The notes under the pieces were generated by a model. That model saw nothing but the letters and a program-made list of their open reading frames with translations. It ran no database searches and was not told the origin of the DNA. DNA of 64,000 nucleotides from Anodontia alba. Taxonomy: Eukaryota > Mollusca > Bivalvia > Lucinida > Lucinidae. Positions 57,601 through 64,000 of the stretch are shown piece after piece. A program made the translations under genes and the position numbers. Positions within the stretch are counted from its first letter, which is position 1, and every line of letters begins with the position of its first letter. The stretch lies in assembly GCA_964016985.1 (NCBI GenBank), contig OZ024830.1, positions 66,409,690 to 66,473,689 on the forward strand, given 5' to 3'.

Positions 57601-58165
57601 GAGATAACTACAAAAAGAATAAAGTGAGAATTGTCTCTCTTGCATGTGACATGCCTACTGGTCCTCCTCTTCATCTCTACCAAATATTATCATATTATCT
57701 CACAGTCAGGGAGTTATGGCCTGCACAAGTTTTCGGCTTCAGAGGAGATAACTATATAACGAAGACAGTGAGAGCTGTCTCTCTTGCATGCGACATACCT
57801 ATTGGTCCTCCTCTACATTCCTACCAAATATTATTAAAGTATGTCTATGGTATCAAAGTTATGGAGCACACAAGGATGAAGGTTAATTGCTGCTTCAGGG
57901 GAGATAACTACATAACGAATAAAGTGAGAGTTGACTCTCTTGCACGAGACATGCCTGCTGGTCCTCCTCTTCATCCCTACCAAATATTATTAAATTATCT
58001 CAAACAGTGTGGGAGTTATGGCCTGCACAAGATTTCGGTTTCAGGAGAGATAACTACATAACGAAGACAGTGAGAGTTGTCTCTTTTGCATGAGACACGC
58101 CTACTGGTCCTCCTCTACATTCCTACCAAATAGTATCAAAATATGTCTAAGGGTATCAAAGCACA
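54636..58165 (+). repeat. Large composite tandem array, ~145 bp units
   Basis: From CAAGAGTTGTCCTTGCATG, the anchor GTTGTCTCTCTTGCATGTGA repeats up to about 58076. Intervals between 56279 and 58076 are mostly 135-149 bp. Each unit also has CTACTGGTCCTCCTCTTCAT, TCTCAAACAGTATGGGAGTT, ATGGCCTGCACAAGATTTCG and CTTCAGGGGAGATAACTA. The part before 56 kb is more diverged and contains a MITE. All frames listed on either strand are repeat shadows. Confidence 0.85.
54815..55009. mobile_element. piggyBac-like MITE, 195 bp with TTAA ends
   Basis: The left end TTAACCCTAGTCCTGCTGA and right end TCAGCAGGACAAGGGTTAA are inverted copies with one mismatch. TTAA as target duplication with CCC...GGG termini is the piggyBac pattern. 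The centre carries a second inverted repeat (GTAGATCCAGATCAG / CTGATCTGGATTTAC). No transposase. The surrounding tandem unit is interrupted by it. Confidence 0.82.
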
Positions 58166-58261
58166 AGGATGCATCTACGAATGGACGGACTGACAGAAGG
58201 ACGCCATGCGGATCGCTATACCCACCAATCCTATCGGGCGGGGGATAAAAACCACCTGACC
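58166..58261 (+). repeat. Composite-repeat tail
   Basis: GAATGGACGGACTGACAGAAGGACG followed by CGCTATACCCACCAATCC closes the preceding array. It is diverged from the standard tail. Confidence 0.5.
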
Positions 58262-58291
58262 ATCTGTATGCAGAACTTGGCTTTCCCAATG

Positions 58292-58378
58292 TGACCTGAG
58301 CAAGGCTCAAACCACAGCGGTGAAAACCCTAATGGATTAAGATTCAATTCTCCTATCCACTAAGCTACAGAGGCACGT
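58292..58378 (-). repeat. tRNA-derived SINE fragment of a second type
   Basis: On the minus strand CTCTGTAGCTTAGTGGATAGG (box A) and GGTTTGAGCCTTGC (box B) lie at tRNA-like spacing, with no clean cloverleaf. Different in sequence from the 6.0/39.6/43.1 kb SINE. Confidence 0.5.
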
Positions 58379-58555
58379 CAAACTACTTGACCTGATATAT
58401 GTCCCTGTAGAATAATATCAAATTATCTAAAACAGTATGGGAAGTATGACCTGTACAAGATTTCAGCTCCAGGGGAGAGAAGTTCATAACAAAGAAAGTG
58501 AGTTGTCTCTCTTGCTAACGACATGCCTACTGGTCCACCTCTATATCCCTACCAA

Positions 58556-58925
58556 ATAGTCAAACCTCAATGGCTCAAACCTCTTTGGGACCATGAAAAT
58601 TTATTCTAGATATGGGTAGTTCGAGCCATTGAGGGTTAATCCTGGCGCTAGGCCAGGAAGCAAATGGTGAATAATTAAGGGAAATCATTTCAATCTTCTA
58701 TATAATAATTGTATGTTAAATGTACTCATAAGAATTGCCTCGATGAGGCAATTCTAATGAGTACACTCAACATACATTTTCATGACAAAATGACAAAATT
58801 TCCCCAAATATTTGTTCTCTTGATCTATCTGATAAATTACGTCCTTCTGTAGGAACTCAAAAACGTGCTCGAATTAGCCATGGTAAAAGAGTTATCAGCG
58901 TTCGAGTATCGAGGTTCTACTCAAA
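58556..58925. mobile_element. pogo/Tigger-like MITE, diverged
   Basis: The left end AGTCAAACCTCAATGGCTCA and the right end (reverse complement AGTAGAACCTCGATACTCGAA) are related inverted termini. An internal GTTCGAGCCATTGAGG repeats the terminal motif. The TA flank is not clear. The palindrome described at 58711-58775 lies inside it. Confidence 0.6.
58711..58775. repeat. Palindrome of the GTACTC-TTAGAA-GCCTCG family, copy 3
   Basis: GTATGTTAAATGTACTCATA-AGAATTGCCTC pairs with GAGGCAATTCTAATGAGTAC-ACTCAACATAC with a few mismatches. The core has the same layout as the palindromes at 19041 and 60915. Confidence 0.7.
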
Positions 58926-59027
58926 ATACATTTTAGGGACTCAGTTATGGAGCACACAAAGATGCGTGTCTTATGGAACACACAAAGATGCGTGTCCGTA
59001 CATAATCCACAACAAAAAACCTAAGTA

Positions 59028-59745
59028 AAAACAAGAGGACCATGATGGTCCTTCATCGCTCACCTGAGCAAACAGATTTACTGTTGAAGTTTCACCCAAG
59101 TTCACTGCTCTAAGATTTTTGTATACATTTATACATGGCCCCTAGCGGCCATGTTTTCTTAATGCATCAATACGGCTTGAATTGAATCTTAAAAGAGGGT
59201 CACCAAAGGAACATTTCTGCCAAGTTATATTGAAATTGGTCCAGTGGTTTCTGACAAAAAGATTTTGAAAGTGTTTTATATAGCTGTATAGTAAAAATAA
59301 GCCCCACCCCCTAACGGCCATGTTTTTTGACGAATCATGACAGCTTGAACAAACTTGGTAGAGGGTCACCAAAGAAACATTCTTGCCAACTTACACTGAC
59401 ATCGGTTCAGTGGTTTCTGACAAGAAGATTTTTAAAGTTTCCTATTTAGATATATAGAGAAAATAAGCCCCACCCACAAGCAGCCATGTTTTTTGACGAA
59501 TCATGATTGCCTGAACAATCTTGGTAGAGGGTCACCAAAGCTACATTCCTGCCAAGTAGTATTGAATTGGTCAGGTGGTTACTGACAAGAAGAATTTTAA
59601 ACTTTTCATTACAGATATATACGGAAAATAAGCCCCACACCCTGGTGGTCATGTTTTTTGAGTATTTTGTGGGCTTGAAGGTCAATAAAGCAACATTCCT
59701 GCCACTTGGCAGTACATTGAACTTGGTCCAATGGTTTCTTATATA
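59028..59745 (+). repeat. Composite repeat, ~167 bp units, four copies
   Basis: Head CAAGAGGACCATGATGGTCC, then CGCTCACCTGAGC. A unit follows with GGCCATGTTTTTTGACGAAT, AGAGGGTCACCAAAG, ACATTCCTGCCAAG and GTGGTTTCTGACAAGAAGA, at about 59151, 59320, 59486 and 59651. The antisense short frames are shadows. Confidence 0.7.
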
Positions 59746-60035
59746 GATTATTATTATTGTTATTATATTTCCATTTTACCGAGGGTATATATGTTCAAGG
59801 GCACAAAAGTACCAAAATATGCTGATAAACTTTCATTTGAGACCTGGCACTGTGGACTTGCGCATGTTCGGTTCAGAATTCTAACTATAGTTAGTGTACC
59901 TAACATCAAGGATTATTTTCATTGTTAGAAGTCTTTTTATATGCCATGCTTTGGTCATATGAGACCAATAAATAATAAATATATCGTATGTGGTTTTCGG
60001 AATAGGGATATCTATGCCTAGATATAAATATTCGG

Positions 60036-60160
60036 GCATTAACCCATTGATGCACAGCGTCACATAAAGGGGGCGCCATCAAAAAGTGTAGACCCAGAGC
60101 AGATGTCGCAGAATGAGGCGTCTGATCTGGGTCAACCCTTTTTTTGCATTAAACAAGGAA
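60036..60160. repeat. Possible diverged piggyBac-type MITE fragment
   Basis: ATTAACCCATTGATGC at the left, then AGACCCAGAGCAGATG and TCTGATCTGGGT as an inverted pair, like the interior of the 54.8 kb MITE. No right terminus identified. A related GACCAGACTACGCGGATGCG / CCGATCTGGGTC stretch lies at 61115-61160. Confidence 0.4.
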
Positions 60161-60794
60161 TTTCTATAAAATATGTTGATAAAAACATAAACTGACACCC
60201 TTATTGTTGGAAATGGAGCTTTCCAAAGAACTGAGGTAGAAGAGCACTCCGTTCAGAAGCCCATGGGTATTGCTGAAATGAAGAGTTGTATGTATGGATT
60301 TAGCTTTCCGCCAAGTTGTATAACAAGATACTTGACATGAACTGTCCCGTAGTCCACTAAGCTCGGTTTGTATTAAGTTACAACTTCTCCAGCATACAGA
60401 GACTTTGAAGTTTAAGTGTCTCCTGGTATTTCAATTTTGTGTAGTTTATATTTTCTGGTTCCTTGGGAATCACTGAGCCCATTTTAATAATTTGAAAATA
60501 GAATCTCGCATAACTATGGACCAGGAGGCTTGAGCAATATTGCACATTATATCACTGTTCAAGGACACACTCAGTAAAACCAAGTTGGCTATTTTCGTTT
60601 ATTTTAAGCGATTCTCACTTCCAAAAGATCCCTCTTTTCAGAATTTAAATATCTCCGCTTAGTTTTGATATAGTATTATCTTTGCCGGATCAAGCGAAAC
60701 CGTACCTTCGAACGTGCAAAATTGGTGGATTCAAATCATTCTGTAAATGCGCAAAGTCTCATCCGGGCATTTGCTCTCCATTGAATCATTCTTT
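60161..60794. other. Intergenic, nothing recognised
   Basis: No gene or repeat recognised. Confidence 0.45.
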
Positions 60795-60975
60795 ACATCA
60801 TGAAAATATACCTATATAATTTTGACCCCCTTAAACCCCACTTTTATATGGTATAACTGGGGTTTACAGGGGTATGCTTTATTTTCTTACCTTTTGCTAA
60901 AAACATATATTGTGGGTACTCGTTAGAACCGCCTCGTCGAGGCGGTTCTAACGAGTACCACAATCTATGTTTTGA
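60795..60975 (-). repeat. Palindromic dispersed element, copy 2
   Basis: Reverse-orientation homologue of 19041-19245. It carries a perfect 45-bp palindrome at 60915-60959 (GGTACTCGTTAGAACCGCCTCG with its complement, 1-base centre), extended with one gap by ATATTGTGG/CCACAATCTAT. A second inverted pair TAAACCCCA / TGGGGTTTA lies at 60832-60874. Confidence 0.78.
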
Positions 60976-61417
60976 GCAGAAATATGAAACATATCAAAGT
61001 TTTTTTTATCTAAAAAATTTTCCGTTTTTTGGAGGTGAAATTTTCTATATATTTGAAAAGGCGTTTTTTCGTAATGGTATCCACTGATTTTTTTGGCGGA
61101 CAGTGAAAACTCTGACCAGACTACGCGGATGCGCAGGCCGATCTGGGTCTTCAGTGTCCGTATATGTCCGAAGACATGTTTTCGCATGGCGCGCCTCCCT
61201 GTGGTCGTTTTTGGATCTTTCAGCGAATTTGGATTATTTAGAAATAGAATATAGGTAAAACAATGAGCTAGTAGTCTTGTACGTATGTTTATCAACAAAT
61301 TCAGTATAACTGAGGCTGCTATTTTCGTTTCTTTCTTCCAAAGGATCCCTATTTTCGGACCTTATGAATCATTTTGAAGATATTGAATATCGGATTTTTT
61401 TTGTAAATTTTGAGGAA
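60976..61417. other. Intergenic, nothing firm
   Basis: The 116-codon minus frame (60948-61298) overlaps the palindrome and a MITE-like GACCAGACTACGCGG patch, and is not called. Confidence 0.4.
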
Positions 61418-61514
61418 AGATGAATAAGTAAAAAGGAAAAAGTTTCAAGGAATAAGTAATGAGGAACAAGGAATAAGCAACATGGAATAAGTAATAAGGA
61501 ACAAGTAACAATGA
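61418..61514 (+). repeat. (GGAACAAGGAATAAGTAA)n-type simple repeat, left block
   Basis: Loose reiteration of GGAATAAGTAA and GGAACAAG words. The same repeat resumes at 61968-62275. Confidence 0.8.
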
Positions 61515-61967
61515 ACTAGAGGCCCAAGTGGGCCAGAAGTCGCTAGCCTGGATTAAGCTGGTCATGATATGTTGCATTGTGCCATGGTGGTCATCTTGGC
61601 TATTAAATCAGATTGCCTTTAGCGATTCTGAAACTGACGGTATTTCAATAGTTTCATGATGGCGGCCATCTTATATATTGGAACGGAACGATTTTAGCAA
61701 TGCTGAGTCTTCATGTCATCCCGATGCCTCCCATCAAGGTTCGGCTCAATCCGACTTACGGTCTGGGAGGAGATGTGGTTTGAAGAATTTCCAGATAGCC
61801 GCCATGGATATCGGAACAGAACAATATTAGCAATTCTGAATTTCTATGATACCCCAAATACCTCCGCGATGTCGTTTGAAGAATTTCAAGAAAGCTGCCA
61901 CTAACGATTTTAGCAAATCTGAATCTCCACGTCGCCCTAATGCCTCCCAGATGCGCAGATGTGGTTT
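61515..61967 (+). repeat. Composite repeat inserted between simple-repeat blocks
   Basis: Head CTAGAGGCCCAAGTGGGCC, units with GGCGGCCATCTTATATATTGG, ATGCCTCCCATCAAGGTTCG and ATGTGGTTTGAAGAATTTCC, related to 8800-9210. It splits the simple repeat in two. Confidence 0.6.
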
Positions 61968-62275
61968 GACATGGAACAAAGAATAAGTAACAAGAAACAA
62001 GTAACAAGGAATAAGGAACAAGGAATATGTAACAAAGAACAAGGAATAAATACGAAGGAACAAGTAACAAGGAACAAGTAATAAGTAACAAGGAACGTTG
62101 ATTAAGTATTAAGGAACAAGGAATATGTAACAAATAACAAGGAAGAAGTAACAAGGAATAAATAACAAGGAACAGGCAATAAGTAACAAGGAATATGCAA
62201 TAAAAAAAAAGGAATAAGTAATAAGGAACAAGTAACAAGGAATAAGTAACAAGGAACAAAGAACAAGGAACTTAC
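61968..62275 (+). repeat. (GGAACAAGGAATAAGTAA)n-type simple repeat, right block
   Basis: About 300 bp of 8-10 bp words (GGAACAAG, GAATAAGTAACAA). The antisense Tyr-Ser-Leu-Phe-Leu frames over it are artefacts. Confidence 0.85.
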
Positions 62276-62504
62276 TTCACACAAATCCATTCACAGGTCC
62301 ATTCACTTGATGTTGGCCATTTCACTAATTGAAAGGCTGCATAATCCTGTGTATGCAACATATGAACATGCGCGCTGTATAATAGGCCTCTTAGGATGTG
62401 ATCTATGGGCAAGGAGAGATCCTAGATTTCTTCTTTTGCGAACACACATGCTGGTATGGGCCTTTTTTGCTTGCATATAGGCAGAGTTGATACAAACTTA
62501 TTAG

Positions 62505-62630
62505 ATATAAAAATGGTAAAATGCTTTATCTGAATCAAATTTATGTATAATTAAACAGCTATATATATATATATAGCTGTTTAATTATACATAAATTTGA
62601 TTCAGATAAAGCATTTTACCATTTTTATAT
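62505..62630. repeat. Perfect 126-bp palindrome, 63-bp arms, no loop
   Basis: Left arm begins ATATAAAAATGGTAAAATGC, right arm mirrors it exactly. The axis falls between 62567 and 62568 in (AT)n flanked by AGCT. It lies 30 bp from the start of a Tc1-like element. Confidence 0.95.
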
Positions 62631-62659
62631 ATATAAAATATATAAAATATATATATATA

Positions 62660-64000
62660 CTGAAAGGAAAAAGAAACGCAGGGTAAACTTTATTCCTAAA
62701 TTTCATTCAAGTTTGAAAAAAGTTTGTAAAATGTTTTACTATGATTACAAAAAGGTACATGTATGGAACAAAAGTTCCAAATTTCATTGGTTTGTGATCA
62801 ACAAGTCTCGAGTTATTGAAGTTCATTGGTAGCTATCCCCCAAATTTTGAAATCAAAATCAAACTGAAAATCAATATCGGGTGTGCCCCCCTCTTGCTGC
62901 CGTTGCTGCCCTTATTCTCCTTTGGATAGAGTTAACCAAAGCATTGACAGTTCGCATCGGGATGTTATTCCATTCATCGATCAACGCATTCCTTAGTTGT
63001 GCGAGAGTTGCGGGGGGATTTCGGCGCTTCCTAACCCTTCTGTCCAGCTCATCCCACATGTGCTCTATTGGGGTCAAATCTGGACTGTACGTTGGCCATG
63101 CTAGTGGTGCGATGTTATTGTTTGCCAGGAAATCCTGACAAACTCGGGCAACATGTGGTCGGGCATTGTCCTGCTGCAGAATCAGATTACGTTGTTGCAC
63201 AAGCGGGACTGCAACAGGACGCAAGATCTCACCCCTATACCTTACTGCGGTCATATTGCCCGCAACAATAATCAACTGTGATTTTATCCCGTGAGCAATG
63301 CCTCCCCAGACCATAACGGAGCCACCCCCAAACCGATCCCGTTCGACAACACAGGCGTCGGCAAAGCGTTCTCCGCGGCGTCGGTACACACGACGTCGAC
63401 CATCTGCGCGATAGAGAGTGAACCTAGACTCGTCCGTAAAAAGAACTCCTCCACTGCCTCATCGGAAATAGCCTGGGCGCATGCGCCGTCAACCACGCCA
63501 TACGACGCAACCTACGTGCCTGGGTCAGAGGCAGACCAACGTATGGACGACGAGCTCGAAGACCAATCTCACGCAATCGACTTCCAATAGTCTTCGGAGA
63601 AATTTGTCGATTATGCATACCTACTGTATTAAGGGCAGTTTCGGTAGCAGTGAGATGACGATTCCGCAAATGTGCCAGACGGATTGTCCTGTCTTGACGT
63701 CGCGACGTCACGCGTGGACGCCCAGACCGCGGTCGGTCTGCTTAATGCCCTGTCTCCCTTAAACGTCTAACAAGACGTTCAATTGTTGAGACGTTAACCC
63801 CAAAATGATTGGCAACTTGCTGTTGCCTCTGACCCTGCATCAGCAACGCAACTGTCCTACCCCTCTGAACATCGGTCAATCATACCATGATTGAAAAAAA
63901 GTTCAAAGTAGCGTAAAAATGAAAAGAAAAATCGGTAAAAAAATCGAAGAGCGTTGTGTATCGTTGAAGTGTACCAAATGGTGTGAGGAAATCTTGTGCT
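62660..64000 (-). mobile_element. Tc1-like DNA transposon, second copy, cut by window edge
   Basis: Left terminus CTGAAAGGAAAAAGAAACGC at 62660, resembling the other element's CTAGCGGAAAAAAGAAAC terminus, preceded by TA (62658-62659). Transposase lies on the minus strand from about 63895 to 62871. The distance from terminus to stop (about 210 bp) is like the first copy (about 200 bp). By the same geometry, the other terminus should lie about 200 bp beyond the window. Confidence 0.82.
62871..63895 (-). pseudogene. Tc1-like transposase, frameshifted but catalytic residues intact
   Basis: From the N-terminus: LTDVQRGRTVALLMQGQRQQ, an HTH (VANHFGVNVSTIERLVRRLR), a TAA at 63742-63744, GRPRVTSRRQDRTIRLAHLR, the second HTH (SPKTIGSRLREIGLRARRP), then QWRSS where a one-base change near 63436-63446 shifts frame. 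The catalytic domain then reads FTDESRF (Asp at 63432-63434), VVERDRFGGGSVMVWGGI, LQQDNARPHVAR (Asp at 63168-63170) and SPDLTPIEHMWDELDRRV (Glu at 63063-63065). All three acids of the DDE site are therefore kept, unlike the 26 kb copy. A TGA near the presumed start and the shift still prevent expression of a full protein. Confidence 0.85.

Noticed and set aside
57133..58061. Frames of 77-145 codons on both strands
   Set aside because: All repeat with the ~145 bp tandem unit. No stop-free selection is evident between units.
61756..62290. Antisense Leu/Phe/Tyr/Ser repeat frames up to 167 codons
   Set aside because: Translation of the GGAACAAG/GAATAAG simple repeat and neighbouring composite repeat.

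Overview
The window looks like a stretch of gene-poor, repeat-rich animal nuclear DNA, most likely from a bivalve mollusc, possibly a heterodont/venerid clam. The basis is mixed. There is no operon structure and the sequence is AT-rich, with long (GT)n and (GTAT)n microsatellites. It also carries the composite repeats I associate with bivalve genomes: heads like CAAGAGGCCCATGGGCC followed by CGCTCACCTGAG, bodies of about 145 or about 170 bp, and tails of GGACGGACGACGG with ATCACAATAGCTCACC. I see no intact protein-coding gene. Nearly all recognisable coding sequence is transposon debris.

Layout. 1-8 kb: degraded retroelement 3' ends, a composite repeat interrupted by a roughly 525 bp retroelement tail, a tandem array of about 370 bp units carrying a tRNA-derived SINE with a 10-bp target duplication, then a 200-N assembly gap. 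8-13 kb: small repeats and a foldback element. 13-16 kb: microsatellite, a dead non-LTR retrotransposon with a 45-bp-arm palindrome in it, and a 240 bp (GT)n tract. 16-25 kb: mostly unassigned, with one palindromic element, a 1.4 kb GAAAC-rich satellite and another retroelement tail. 25.5-27.4 kb: a compound microsatellite and a complete 1500 bp Tc1-like element with perfect terminal repeats but a disabled transposase. 28-33 kb: two broken copies of a Penelope-like or related reverse transcriptase, a perfect 61 bp palindrome and a pogo-like MITE. 34.4-39.4 kb: a decayed Gypsy-type retrotransposon (gag, protease, RT, RNase H, integrase). 39.6-43 kb: SINE copies and a small zinc-finger-like open frame that may be a host exon. 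43.3-46 kb: a broken minus-strand frame for a Lys/Glu/Asn-rich protein joined directly to a rearranged reverse transcriptase. 46.5-62 kb: long composite tandem repeats, tRNA-derived pieces, piggyBac-like and pogo-like MITEs and (ACAAGGA)-type simple repeats. 62.5-64 kb: a perfect 126 bp palindrome beside a second Tc1-like element cut off by the window edge.

The elements do not cooperate as a pathway. They form a record of nested insertion. The Tc1-like copies move by TA-targeted cut and paste, the Gypsy, Penelope-like and non-LTR copies by reverse transcription, and the SINE and MITEs depend on partner enzymes encoded elsewhere. The signals most worth following up are the recurrent GTACTC-TTAGAA-GCCTCG palindromes, the minus-strand charged-protein pseudogene at 43.3-44.5 kb, the clustering of unrelated repeat periods near 145 and 167-171 bp, and several near-perfect palindromes that are either recent rearrangements or assembly artefacts.
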